IMG/VR virus record: IMGVR_UViG_3300035670_001095
Coordinates: 1 to 26,552 of that record
DNA from: a virus
Direction: 5' to 3' (one strand)
Length of the DNA stretch: 26,552 nucleotides
The notes beneath the pieces are model-generated. The model was given only the letters and a program-made list of their open reading frames with translations, did no database searches and was not told the DNA's origin. Positions 14,582 through 23,306 of this stretch are shown here, piece by piece; within the stretch, counting starts at the first letter, position 1, and each line of letters begins with the position of its first letter. The translations under genes were made by a program, and so were the position numbers.

Positions 14582-16616
14582 AAATTTAGAAGTACTCATA
14601 CAGGCCAACGCGGATCAGTTAAAAACTGAACTACAGGCGACACAAAAGGCATTGACGAAGTTCAAAAAGGGTGCAGAGGGTACGAGTCAAGGCTTCGGCT
14701 CTTCATTTAGTGCTGCTGGCATTGTTGCTGGTGTCGGTATCGCTGCGGTTACCGCTGCTATAGGCGCGGCTGTAAAGTCGTCTACGCAATTCGCAATGCA
14801 GGCCATCGAGAGCGAGAACCTTGTAGGCGTTACCTTTGGCAATATGACTGGTGACATTGTGGAGTGGAGTAACCAACTTGAGCAGGCCTTGGGTATGAAT
14901 GCCTTTGAAACTCGCAAAAGTGCAGGTGTGTTTTTTAACATTGCAAACTCATTAGGATTGACGAGGGATAACGCTCTCAATCTTTCTAAGGGGGTTGTGA
15001 TGTTAGCAAATGATATGGCTTCATTTTACAATATTGCTACAGATGATGCTTTGATGAAACTGCAATCGGGCTTGACTGGTGAAATCGAGCCTTTAAAGCG
15101 TTTGGGTATTTTGGTAGACGATAACACTATCAAAATGAAGGCAATGGAGATGGGCTTGGGCGACAACACCGCCGCAATGAGTCAGGCTACAAAGGCCTCG
15201 TTGAGATACCTCGCAATTCTCGATCAGACCAAGAACGCTCAGGGCGATATGGCGCGAACGATAAACTCGCCTGCTAATCAGTTGCGCATTCTAGAGAGTC
15301 GCGTCAAAGGCGTGCAGATTGCACTCGGTGCGGTATTTATTCCAGTTTTGAATGCTATTCTGCCCTATATCGGTGCGTTCGTTATTATGATAGGCAGGGC
15401 AATCGAGGCGGTTTCAAAATTCTTTGGTATCGTAGGAATTCAGGTCGATATAGACGCGTGGAACGAGTATGGCAAGTCACTCGAAGGGGTTGGCGCAGGT
15501 GCAAGTGGCGCGGCCGATGGCGTTGGTAAGCTGAAAAAAGAAATGGCAGGACTTGCAGGCTTTGACGAAATGAATGTACTTACAGCACCAGCGGCAGGAG
15601 GCGCAGGAGGTGGAGCAGGGGCTGGAGGAATTGGTGGAGGCGCGGCGATAGATATTCCTGCACCTGATATGAGCTGGATAGATGATATGACTAGCAAAAC
15701 CGATGATGCGGTCAAGAAAATGGAGTCGCTATGGATACAATGGGGCGATGTTATCAAGTCTGTTTTTGCAGGTATTGCAGTCGGAGCAGCGCTTATGTGG
15801 CTTGGTATCTCAGCTCCAGTCGCAATTCTCGTAGGTGTAATAGTCGCGGCCGCCCTTTATATATGGCAAAACTGGGATACGCTTGTGCGCAATCTCAAAT
15901 GGATATGGGAACAGTTTGTCAGAAGTTTGGGCAATACAGTCGAGGCTATCGGTGTCGGTATCTCAAATCTGTTCAAAGGCATAGTCAATGCTGTTGTTGG
16001 CTATATAAAATGGGTTGGTAGCGTATTTAAGGCTATACTGGATCTCAATATATGGTGGGTCAATCAGATAGGCGGTTTCTGGTCAAACCTCTTCAAATTC
16101 TTGGCAACTGGCGCAAGCAATGTAGGTATCGCGCTCTCTAACATATGGGGTGCGGTCAAAACCAAAGCAGGCGATGCGATTGACTGGATTAAAGATAAAT
16201 GGGAAGGACTTGGCGGCTCACTTGGCGGCATAGGCGATGCAATGTGGCAGGCGGTCAAAAAAGGCATCAACAAGGTTATAGATGTTATAAACAAATTCCT
16301 GAAAGGCATAAACGATAGTTTGGGTTTGTCGGGTGACTTGAAAATCAAAACGATTCCAAAGCTCGCAAAGGGTGGTGTTGTATCCAGCCCGACTATCGCA
16401 ATGGTAGGTGAGGCAGGTAAAGAAGCTGTTATGCCACTCGAAAACAATACAGGCTGGATTACAGAGCTTGCACAAAAGATAGGCGAGCGAGGCGGCGCAA
16501 GTGGCGAGCCTATAAACCTGACTGTTCAAATCGGCACCAAAACGATTGCAAAGGAGATTATAAATGTAGTCAATAACGAGAGTATGCGTTCTAATAGTTT
16601 AGTTTTTAACATATAG
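14568..16616 (+). CDS. Tape measure protein
   Basis: Encodes 682 residues from ATG 14568 (MAKVENLEVL), preferred to an in-frame TTG at 14529 because it overlaps the chaperone gene and gives a natural N-terminus. The order is an N-terminal coiled coil (about 15-45), an Ala/Gly hydrophobic segment (58-80) and a PhageMin_Tail core (about 90-260). Next come a membrane-active hydrophobic stretch (260-285), a Gly/Ala-rich linker (about 345-365), two further hydrophobic segments (about 405-430) and the C-terminal motif AKGGVVSSPTIAMVGEAG. Tail length scales with this protein, so a tail of very roughly 100 nm is expected. No lytic domain is visible. Confidence 0.92.
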   Translation: MAKVENLEVLIQANADQLKTELQATQKALTKFKKGAEGTSQGFGSSFSAAGIVAGVGIAAVTAAIGAAVKSSTQFAMQAIESENLVGVTFGNMTGDIVEWSNQLEQALGMNAFETRKSAGVFFNIANSLGLTRDNALNLSKGVVMLANDMASFYNIATDDALMKLQSGLTGEIEPLKRLGILVDDNTIKMKAMEMGLGDNTAAMSQATKASLRYLAILDQTKNAQGDMARTINSPANQLRILESRVKGVQIALGAVFIPVLNAILPYIGAFVIMIGRAIEAVSKFFGIVGIQVDIDAWNEYGKSLEGVGAGASGAADGVGKLKKEMAGLAGFDEMNVLTAPAAGGAGGGAGAGGIGGGAAIDIPAPDMSWIDDMTSKTDDAVKKMESLWIQWGDVIKSVFAGIAVGAALMWLGISAPVAILVGVIVAAALYIWQNWDTLVRNLKWIWEQFVRSLGNTVEAIGVGISNLFKGIVNAVVGYIKWVGSVFKAILDLNIWWVNQIGGFWSNLFKFLATGASNVGIALSNIWGAVKTKAGDAIDWIKDKWEGLGGSLGGIGDAMWQAVKKGINKVIDVINKFLKGINDSLGLSGDLKIKTIPKLAKGGVVSSPTIAMVGEAGKEAVMPLENNTGWITELAQKIGERGGASGEPINLTVQIGTKTIAKEIINVVNNESMRSNSLVFNI

Positions 16617-16618
16617 CG

Positions 16619-16987
16619 ATGGCAATAACTAACATCTTAAAGATAAATGGGACTGATGTACCTGCCTTGCGCAAGTATGTTGTTGGTATAAACAAGCTTT
16701 GGACTGATGCAGGGCGGAACCTTAAAGGCGAGCTGAAAACTACTTTTGTTGGTAATTTCATTAAGCTCGAATGCGAGGTTGGCTATACAACTCAGGCGCA
16801 AATGACGACACTCCGCACGATGCTCGATAATGCCTTTATGACTGTTCTTTGGTTTGATGAGAAAACTGACACTTTGAAATCGGGTACTTTTTACCCTAGC
16901 GATTATGCCTATGGCTTGTATCGAAAAGATGTTGCACTTTACGAGCCGTTCCAGTTCTCGCTCATTGCAACCAAGAAACTAACATAA
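16619..16987 (+). CDS. Distal tail-associated protein (DUF6711-like)
   Basis: Encodes 122 residues starting 2 nt after the tape measure stop. It is a small beta-rich protein with the family pattern LKINGTDVPALRKY at the N-terminus, a central charged strand FIKLECEVGYTTQAQMTTL and TLKSGTFYPSDYAYGL near the C-terminus, as in DUF6711 phage tail proteins. The position between tape measure and hub is that of the distal tail (Dit) ring, which joins tube to baseplate, and this may be its minimal form. No carbohydrate-binding domain is attached. Confidence 0.7.
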   Translation: MAITNILKINGTDVPALRKYVVGINKLWTDAGRNLKGELKTTFVGNFIKLECEVGYTTQAQMTTLRTMLDNAFMTVLWFDEKTDTLKSGTFYPSDYAYGLYRKDVALYEPFQFSLIATKKLT

Positions 16988-16998
16988 GCCTTTGAAAT

Positions 16999-19242
16999 AT
17001 GTACACAATATCGGCAGACCTAAAAGACGCACTACGAAGCGAGGGGAACGAGTTCGAGGCTTATATTACAGATAATGACACAATAACTATCGCCGCTGAT
17101 GACGATCTTGTAGAGCTTGAATTGACCGCACAAGGCAATTACGGCAAGACTGTAATGCGCGAGTTATCGGGCAAGTGGAATGGTAACTACGACCTTTTGG
17201 GTAAATATATAAACGCCTATATGGGCGGACATATTCCCGATGTCACCAATAAGGGTGCGGTTACGATTTCAATTGCTACGCCTGCAGTAGTCACTTTGAC
17301 TGCTCACGGCTTGCTAACTGGCGATAGGGTGCGCTTTACCACCGATGGCGCGCTACCGACTGGCATAACTGCAGGTACGGATTATTATGTAATTAAAGTT
17401 ACGGACAATACTTTCAACATTGCTACAACCTATGAGAACGCTTTCAATGGCGTTAAGGTTGCTACAACTGGAACACAATCGGGAACGCATACGCTTTTCT
17501 ACTATCCAGTTTCGTTTGGTAGCACGATCGAGTATGTCAGCTATGGTAGTTTCAAAGTAGTAGAAACGGCGATTGACGATGGTAGTACAGAAACCTCTTT
17601 CAAGGCCTACGATAAGATGTACGAGGCGTTAAAAGTGTATGCGCTATCGTTAGACTTCTCAGCTGGTTTGGCAATCCTAGAGGTGCTACAGGCGATATGT
17701 ACCGAACTCGGCTGGACACTTGGAGCTGCATCGTTTGTAAATGACACGATTAGTTTCGATAGCGATCCATTCACCGATCAGGGTTTGACATACCGCGATG
17801 TTTTGGAGGATATTGCAGAGGCGAGCGGTACGATTGCGATGTTTAATGAGGACGATGAGCTAATTCTAAAGGCTCGCGATGTTGTAGTGGACACGCTAAC
17901 AGGCGATGACTTAATGGCTAGCAAGTTTGAGCCCGAATGGGCAGAGTTGAATAGCGTGGTATTGTCACGCGTAGAGGTTGACAACATTGTCGAGCAAGAC
18001 GCGACATCGATTGCAACCTATGGCTTGCACGAGTACAAAATAGTTGACAATCTCGTAGTTGACGGGGATAGGGCGACATATATAACGCCGCTTTATAATG
18101 AATTGCTAGGCTTGCGATACTACCCTTGTGAAGTTGACGCTTTCGGTACTATTTACCTAGAAGTCGGCGACTTGGTTTCTATTCAAGATCCAGACGACAT
18201 TGACCGCGATGTTTTGATTACTAGAATTGTAACAAAGGGCTTCAATGTTTACATCGAGGCCAAAGCACCCGATTTGACTTCTACGGACTACAAGACAGCA
18301 GGGGTCATAGGCAAGGCGATTAAGAATACTGAAATCAAGGTTGACAAACAGGAGGGGCGCATCGAGCTTTTGGTAGACGATGTTGCCTCGCTCACGATTT
18401 CAACAGAGGGCATTCAATTGACCGCACAAACCGCGCTAGATCAGGCAGAGGCTAATGCGGCGAGCCTAGAAGATGTTTATAGCGAAATCACCACGCTGCA
18501 ACAGTCTGTAGATGGCCTAGAAATCAGCGTATCGGGTATTGGTGGATCAAACCTATTCAAGAACTCGGTTGGGCTAAAAGGTACGATTGAAGAGTGGAAA
18601 GAGGATACTACAGAGGCTCGAAACGATGCCACAATAGACACTTCAACAAATGTACGCGAAAATACAGAGGCGCAAAGCGGATTGTCACTCAATGATCAGT
18701 ATGTTAAACAGACCGTGCCAACTATAATCGGCGAGAGGTATGTTTTATACTGCAAGTTCTATAAGAATGGTACTCTGACCGCCGCCATAACAGGCGTTCC
18801 CATAATTACTATGACTGGCAACACTAATGAGTGGACTGTGTTCAAATATGACTTTATCGCAACTGGTATCACAACATCGGTTACTTTCGATACAACTGGC
18901 TTGGCCGTAATCTCGGATATTGTAATGAAAACAGGTGATGTTAGCGGCTGGATACAAGCTCCAAACGAGGTATATGGTGCGAACTTCAGATTTGATAAAG
19001 ACGGCTTCAGGATCTCGAGTTTAACCGATCCGTTCGTGAGCCTGCTCGATAATCAAAAGCTCGCGGTATACGATACATCGAGCGGTAGTGATAGAATAGT
19101 TATGTATGTATCAAAGGATAGCGGCATCGTCACGAAGCTAGTAGCGCAAGATGATTTGATAATTCAGAGGTATGAAGAGCCTAGCAAGGCAGGGCGATTC
19201 ATACCAACAGCTGACGGAGTTTACTTTACGATTAATGACTAA
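16999..19242 (+). CDS. Tail hub / tail-associated protein with inserted FCCH-like domain
   Basis: Encodes 747 residues. Residues 1-75 and 170-400 look like a siphovirus tail hub (Tal, gp27-like fold), including TYRDVLEDIAEASGTIAMF (about 265-283) and EVGDLVSIQDPDD (about 390-402). Between them, residues 85-160 (PAVVTLTAHGLLTGDRV through TGTQSGTHTLFYY) match the beta-barrel FCCH-like domain seen in many phage tail proteins, here interrupting the hub sequence. A coiled coil and a carbohydrate-binding-like beta domain (about 500-660) form the C-terminus. No peptidase motif is recognised. The stop overlaps the next ATG (TAATG). Confidence 0.82.
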   Translation: MYTISADLKDALRSEGNEFEAYITDNDTITIAADDDLVELELTAQGNYGKTVMRELSGKWNGNYDLLGKYINAYMGGHIPDVTNKGAVTISIATPAVVTLTAHGLLTGDRVRFTTDGALPTGITAGTDYYVIKVTDNTFNIATTYENAFNGVKVATTGTQSGTHTLFYYPVSFGSTIEYVSYGSFKVVETAIDDGSTETSFKAYDKMYEALKVYALSLDFSAGLAILEVLQAICTELGWTLGAASFVNDTISFDSDPFTDQGLTYRDVLEDIAEASGTIAMFNEDDELILKARDVVVDTLTGDDLMASKFEPEWAELNSVVLSRVEVDNIVEQDATSIATYGLHEYKIVDNLVVDGDRATYITPLYNELLGLRYYPCEVDAFGTIYLEVGDLVSIQDPDDIDRDVLITRIVTKGFNVYIEAKAPDLTSTDYKTAGVIGKAIKNTEIKVDKQEGRIELLVDDVASLTISTEGIQLTAQTALDQAEANAASLEDVYSEITTLQQSVDGLEISVSGIGGSNLFKNSVGLKGTIEEWKEDTTEARNDATIDTSTNVRENTEAQSGLSLNDQYVKQTVPTIIGERYVLYCKFYKNGTLTAAITGVPIITMTGNTNEWTVFKYDFIATGITTSVTFDTTGLAVISDIVMKTGDVSGWIQAPNEVYGANFRFDKDGFRISSLTDPFVSLLDNQKLAVYDTSSGSDRIVMYVSKDSGIVTKLVAQDDLIIQRYEEPSKAGRFIPTADGVYFTIND

Positions 19243-21299
19243 TGGCAACAATTCTAGGTAGCTTTACAGGTAAATCCACTTCGATAGCGCGCCCTTATAT
19301 TGAATATAGCTATACTCAGGATATACCGAATAATCAAAGTACAATAACCGCCTCGCTGTATTTCGTAAAGTACAACGCCTCATACTTCTTTTTTAATACT
19401 GGCGGTTTCACCAATAACTTCAAGATTGACACTTCGACCTCTTCAACGACCGAAACCTTTGATTTGCGCAGCTCAAGTGTTCCAGAAATCGAGCTGATCG
19501 TCACGCGTAGTTATACGGTCACGCATAATAGTGATGGTACGCGCTCGGTATGGATTGGTGCGAGTGGCAATACAGGCATCACCGCGCTGGGTACTTATGA
19601 TTTCGGCTCGACTGTTACTCTGCCCACAATCCCACGCGAGGCAACAATTACAAATTCCGTGAGCTTTACGGTCGAAAACGATATTCCGCTAACATTCAGC
19701 AACCCTGCAAACTATTGGATTAAGTGCGAACTATATGTTAATGGGGCGCTCATAAAGTCGCAAAACTTCGGGCAGGTTACTTCGGGAACTCTTACGCTCG
19801 ATGCTACAAACGATGCGGCTATATACGCACAAATGCCAAGTGTTACCTCCACCTCGATGTATGTACGCTGTAAAACATACACAACAAGCGGATACACTAC
19901 GCAACTCGGCAGTAATAAAGACAAAACTGGAACTGCCTCTATTAACCAGTCAATTAACCTACCAACCTTTTTAGATTGGGATTTGACGGCAGTAGACAAA
20001 GCGGTTGCGGTAAAAGATAAGTACGACAATACACTGGTGACCTCGCAGACCAACACGCTGACTGGATCGGCCTCGAAAATTATTAAGGGGTTCAATACCA
20101 CACGTGCCACTATCGAAGTCGCTGACAAAGCAGTCGCAAAAAACTCTGCAACGATGGCGACATACGCGCTGACAGCAGGCTCGCTGACGGGTAGCGCGGC
20201 ATATAGCGCGGTTGCGGCGGTAAATGTCACGCTACAAGATGTCTTGGTAAACTCTATGGGCGTAAAGGCTACGGATAGCAGAGGGCTTTCAACAACTGTA
20301 ACAAAGGCCTTTAGCAATATGGCGAACTACGCTGCCATCACGCTCACGACACCAACGCTCACGCGCGATAACAACGTAGACGCGCCAACGAAACTAGCTT
20401 TTAGCGGAACGGCTTTCGATGGCTACTTTGGTGGCGGTGTGGCTGGCGTGCAAAATACGGTAACGGCGCACTATCGCTATAAGGAGAGTACGGTCGCTTG
20501 GGGCGCGCAAACTTGGAACGCGATAACTGTAACCTTTACAGGCGGATCGTTTACCTTTGATGATTATGTAAATGGCGACTTGGGCGCATCAGGCTTTGAC
20601 ACTTCTAAATCGTTTGATATCGAGGTGCGTGTCTACGACAAACTAACGGCGACAATAACAGAAGAGCCGCTTTCAAAGGGTATTCCACTAGTACACTACA
20701 CCACTTCGGGCGTAGCCATAAAGGGCGCGTATGATACGGCAGAGGGTGGAGCATGGCAGGTACACGGTGCGACTAGGCTTAATGGCGATGTAACTGGTGA
20801 CGGCGTACTCGATGAGGACGATATGGCTTCTAATTCAGCTGTAAAGATTGCAACGCAGCAGAGTATCAAGGCTTATGTAGATAACAGGTTGGCATTTTTT
20901 GCGTATATATCAGCTAATCAGAATATAACGGCGACCTTTGTAACTGTAAATGCCAATACGGAGCTTTATGATACAGGTGGTGCTTATGATAATAGTACAT
21001 ATCGTTTTGTAGCACCAATTGCAGGATATTATCATTTTTTTGGAGAGCTGGAGGTGTCTTCGGCGGCAGGCGACAGGTTATTATTGGCGCTATTTAAGAA
21101 CGGGGCAGAGGAGAGGAGAGGTAACGGACATATTACGACCTCATCAAGCCTGTACAATGTATCCGTTAGTGCGGATATCTATTTGGCGGCAAATGACTAT
21201 GTAGACCTGCGAGCCGCCTCATCGACTACACGCTCAACAGCCAATGCCAACAATAAACAAATCAATTATTTTGGCGGCCACTTGGTACAGCGCGCATAG
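19242..21299 (+). CDS. Receptor-binding tail protein (DUF859-like with C1q-like head)
   Basis: Encodes 685 residues. The N-terminal 500 residues resemble the DUF859 siphovirus tail family, with the beta-rich opening ARPYIEYSYTQDIPNNQST and TVTHNSDGTRSVWIGAS at about 90-106, then repeats of Ig-like strands. A Ca-binding, dockerin-like loop DVTGDGVLDEDDM (about 517-529) precedes the fibre joint SNSAVKIATQQSIKAYVDN. The last 135 residues (FFAYISANQN...RFVAPIAGYYHF...INYFGGHLVQ) look like a C1q/TNF-like jelly roll, a common trimeric receptor-binding head. It starts at the stop of the hub gene. The C-terminal head DNA is visibly more AT-rich than the rest, suggesting exchange of the host-range module. 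Confidence 0.82.
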   Translation: MATILGSFTGKSTSIARPYIEYSYTQDIPNNQSTITASLYFVKYNASYFFFNTGGFTNNFKIDTSTSSTTETFDLRSSSVPEIELIVTRSYTVTHNSDGTRSVWIGASGNTGITALGTYDFGSTVTLPTIPREATITNSVSFTVENDIPLTFSNPANYWIKCELYVNGALIKSQNFGQVTSGTLTLDATNDAAIYAQMPSVTSTSMYVRCKTYTTSGYTTQLGSNKDKTGTASINQSINLPTFLDWDLTAVDKAVAVKDKYDNTLVTSQTNTLTGSASKIIKGFNTTRATIEVADKAVAKNSATMATYALTAGSLTGSAAYSAVAAVNVTLQDVLVNSMGVKATDSRGLSTTVTKAFSNMANYAAITLTTPTLTRDNNVDAPTKLAFSGTAFDGYFGGGVAGVQNTVTAHYRYKESTVAWGAQTWNAITVTFTGGSFTFDDYVNGDLGASGFDTSKSFDIEVRVYDKLTATITEEPLSKGIPLVHYTTSGVAIKGAYDTAEGGAWQVHGATRLNGDVTGDGVLDEDDMASNSAVKIATQQSIKAYVDNRLAFFAYISANQNITATFVTVNANTELYDTGGAYDNSTYRFVAPIAGYYHFFGELEVSSAAGDRLLLALFKNGAEERRGNGHITTSSSLYNVSVSADIYLAANDYVDLRAASSTTRSTANANNKQINYFGGHLVQRA

Positions 21300-21312
21300 A
21301 ATATGCTACAAT
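21282..21312 (+). promoter_or_regulatory. Possible promoter before the 116-residue gene
   Basis: TGC TACAAT gives an extended -10 at 21304-21312 in an AT-rich gap of 42 nt. The best -35 is TTGGTA at 21282-21287, with a long 19-nt spacer. A transcript would start near 21319, about 22 nt before the GTG at 21342. Weaker evidence than the sites at 2712 and 10519. Confidence 0.35.
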
Positions 21313-21341
21313 GTATTTACATAAAATAAACAACCCAACTT

Positions 21342-21692
21342 GTGCCAAAGGTAGAAATTGACACAGCGGAACTGAAAACAATGGTTGATAAGGCTACAAT
21401 GGAAGCCGTGAAAAAACAACTAAAGGGTTTCGATAATATGATTAGCGATATCGCCGACATCAAGGGGGCTTTGTTGGGCAGCGATTTCTCACCTATAGGA
21501 GCTATTAAGAAGGTTGATGAACTATGGGACGAGTACAAGGCGCAGAAAGAAGATGGACATGTTGAAAAGGTCAAGAAAATGTGGGAAGCCTTCTCATTTA
21601 TTCAGAAGCTCACAGCGATACTTACATTTATTAACCTAAGCCAATTTATCGGCTTAGTTGCTTTAGTAATAGACTACTTAAAAACTCGCTAA
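21342..21692 (+). CDS. Small membrane-anchored protein of the lysis/tail module
   Basis: Encodes 116 residues starting with GTG, with no SD sequence. The N-terminal 80 residues are charged and helical, probably coiled coil (AELKTMVDKATMEAVKKQL), and include an acidic/basic segment DEYKAQKEDGHVEKVKKMW. The C-terminus is one membrane segment (about 93-112, LTAILTFINLSQFIGLVALVI) followed by DYLKTR. Its place between the receptor-binding protein and endolysin suggests a holin-like or membrane-tethered accessory protein. There is only one membrane helix, so a class III holin or an anchor are the alternatives. Confidence 0.7.
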   Translation: MPKVEIDTAELKTMVDKATMEAVKKQLKGFDNMISDIADIKGALLGSDFSPIGAIKKVDELWDEYKAQKEDGHVEKVKKMWEAFSFIQKLTAILTFINLSQFIGLVALVIDYLKTR

Positions 21693-21697
21693 CGAAT

Positions 21698-22834
21698 ATG
21701 ACACAAATATTCATAGACGGTAAGGATATTAAAGACATCAAAATGACCCAAAACGGCAAGGGTCAATACATCTCTCGTGGTAAAACCTACTACGATACCC
21801 CTATGAAAGATTTTGAATACTTCATAGCCAATAAGCCAGCTGGCTATGTGGTACATAATGATGGTAGCCACCAAACGACTGCTGCTCGAAAGGCTCAGAG
21901 GGCTATAGATATTTCGTCACTAGGCAAGGCTACAGCTACAGAGGACTTCAAGATTACAGGCGTTTTGAGAGACGGCGTACAGTCATACATTAAAGGTAAC
22001 TTCAATACCTTCGGCGAAGTCTGGTTTGTACACGCCTATAAGGTTGGTGCAAAGGTCGGGCAAGTTATACCAGCAGGTGAAATGATTGCCGAGTGCGTTT
22101 ACAATCACTTCCACCTATTCAGCTCTAAGTTTGACATTTACAAAGAATATATGGAACAGGACATTGCAATCCCTCCATTCAAGGCTGGGGATAATATCGC
22201 GGCAACTGTAGACAATATTAACCTGCGTAAAGATTTCGGTATGGATACCGAGATTGTTGGTAAACTTATGAAAGGCGATGTTGTTGAAGTCGCCTCTGAG
22301 CGATACCCTATTGATGATGGATACTCGTGGATACAAACTAATAAAGGGTGGGCGGCTTACACCCCAGAGTGGTACCGTTTAACCTCTTCACCAGTCGACC
22401 CTTGCGCCGCCACCAAAGCTGAGTTGGCAGATGTAAAAACCAGTTACTCTACGCTGTCTGTAGCTAACGAAAAACTCACGAGAGAGGCAAGAGACTATCG
22501 AAAGGTTATCGAGGCTTTTGAGGGTACTAAGGCTCACTACAATGAACAGGTGGTAAAACTGGAGGGGGAAATAACACTTTTGAAGGAATTACAGTCGGTT
22601 TTGAATAAAGAATTAGAGAATCGAGATAAAGCCATTAAGAAATACCGAGAATTAAATGCTACTTTGATGGCAGAAAATCAGTCGGTCGCTGAGTTGGTAA
22701 AAAGCAAAGAGGATTGGAGTTGGCACTTGGGTGAGGTGTATCGTATTATAGATAGCAAGATTGGATTGACCAATGGGCTGGTCAAGTTGTTCAGCAAGCT
22801 TTCGGGGGTTTTCTCTAAAAGCAAGCTGAAATAA
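21698..22834 (+). CDS. Endolysin-like protein: M23-like domain, SH3b domain, coiled coil
   Basis: Encodes 378 residues. Residues 45-145 follow the order of an M23 metallopeptidase (LytM-like): AIDISS (69-74), VWFVHAYKVG with His112, KVGQVIPAGEMIAE (119-132) and NHFHLF with HxH at 137-139. The usual first zinc ligand His of HxxxD is Gln67 (QxxxD, Asp71), so activity is uncertain. Residues 168-229 are an SH3b cell-wall-binding domain (INLRKDFGMDTEIVGKL, GWAAYTPEWYRL). Residues 237-340 are a long coiled coil, unusual in an endolysin. No signal peptide. It lies 5 nt after a membrane protein gene and just before holin candidates, so release of the host wall peptidoglycan is the likely role. Confidence 0.72.
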   Translation: MTQIFIDGKDIKDIKMTQNGKGQYISRGKTYYDTPMKDFEYFIANKPAGYVVHNDGSHQTTAARKAQRAIDISSLGKATATEDFKITGVLRDGVQSYIKGNFNTFGEVWFVHAYKVGAKVGQVIPAGEMIAECVYNHFHLFSSKFDIYKEYMEQDIAIPPFKAGDNIAATVDNINLRKDFGMDTEIVGKLMKGDVVEVASERYPIDDGYSWIQTNKGWAAYTPEWYRLTSSPVDPCAATKAELADVKTSYSTLSVANEKLTREARDYRKVIEAFEGTKAHYNEQVVKLEGEITLLKELQSVLNKELENRDKAIKKYRELNATLMAENQSVAELVKSKEDWSWHLGEVYRIIDSKIGLTNGLVKLFSKLSGVFSKSKLK

Positions 22835-22849
22835 GTTTTAATAGGTTGT

Positions 22850-22881
22850 AACTTGGAACACAAGTTTCACTACAATATAAA
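22850..22881 (+). promoter_or_regulatory. Promoter with overlapping inverted repeat before holin genes
   Basis: TTGGAA (22853-22858), a 17-nt spacer and TATAAA (22876-22881) form a good sigma-70-like promoter. A start near 22888 would give a 25-nt leader carrying GAGAGGAG before the ATG at 22913. AACTTG (22850-22855) and CAAGTT (22861-22866) form a six-bp inverted repeat around the -35, a possible operator or a chance palindrome. Confidence 0.5.
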
Positions 22882-22912
22882 TCGTAGGGCTAATAGAGAG
22901 GAGTTTATACAA

Positions 22913-23014
22913 ATGGTTGCGAGTGCTGTAATATTATCAGGTGCGAGTTTAGTGCTACTCGGTAGCATTCTTTTGATCTCGGGAATAATTTTATTAGTAG
23001 CTATTTATGGCTAA
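22913..23014 (+). CDS. 33-residue single-pass membrane peptide, holin/antiholin candidate
   Basis: A short open frame, MVASAVILSGASLVLLGSIL and so on, ending IYG. It is almost wholly hydrophobic, with one membrane helix at about residues 5-31 and no charged residue. The ATG has a real SD sequence (GAGAGGAG at 22896-22903, 9 nt before ATG), unusual for this strand, and a promoter-like site upstream, which together support translation. The stop overlaps the next gene by 8 nt. It lies between endolysin and the holin candidate, so a pinholin-like or antiholin role is plausible but not shown. Confidence 0.65.
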   Translation: MVASAVILSGASLVLLGSILLISGIILLVAIYG

Positions 23015-23228
23015 GGCAAAACAAGATAGGTTTGATTATATGATTACACGCGTTGGCAATATGCTACGCTGGTTAATCGCTTCAGGTACGATTACATTCT
23101 TATTAACGCAGCTATCTGACTGGGTAACAGGTGCGAAAATGTCACCAGAGATTGCGACTGGCTTAATGATTTCAATAAATACCTTACTTTTTGCTGTACG
23201 AAGTTATGTCGAGGGTGAACAGGAATAG
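23007..23228 (+). CDS. Probable holin
   Basis: Encodes 73 residues with two membrane segments, residues about 20-40 (LRWLIASGTITFLLTQLSDWV) and 47-66 (EIATGLMISINTLLFAVRSYV), a basic N-terminus (MAKAKQDR) and an acidic C-terminus (VEGEQE). This is the class II holin arrangement, which forms the membrane holes that free or trigger the endolysin at the end of infection. It overlaps the 33-residue peptide gene by 8 nt and is the last gene before a strong terminator. No SD sequence is visible, so translation may be coupled to the upstream peptide. Confidence 0.72.
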   Translation: MAKAKQDRFDYMITRVGNMLRWLIASGTITFLLTQLSDWVTGAKMSPEIATGLMISINTLLFAVRSYVEGEQE

Positions 23229-23256
23229 AGAAATCCCATTAAAATAGGGTTTTCGT

Positions 23257-23283
23257 GAAGGTGCTCAATGCACCTTCTTTTTT
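23257..23283 (+). terminator. Strong rho-independent terminator ending the late operon
   Basis: A perfect 8-bp stem GAAGGTGC / GCACCTTC (23257-23264 and 23270-23277), a five-base loop and six T (23278-23283). It lies 29 nt after the holin stop and separates the late operon from the following HNH gene. Confidence 0.92.
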
Positions 23284-23306
23284 ATGTAATTTTTTACTCA
23301 ATACCG

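Noticed and set aside
19712-20317. 201-codon frame on the minus strand inside the receptor-binding gene
   Set aside because: It lies antisense to a clear gene with a continuous protein family match, lacks a ribosome site and gives a low-complexity Val/Ser/Ala sequence typical of a shadow.
23268-23306. Upstream ATG start for the stand-alone HNH protein
   Set aside because: It lies in the loop of the terminator hairpin, so a transcript starting after the terminator would lack it.
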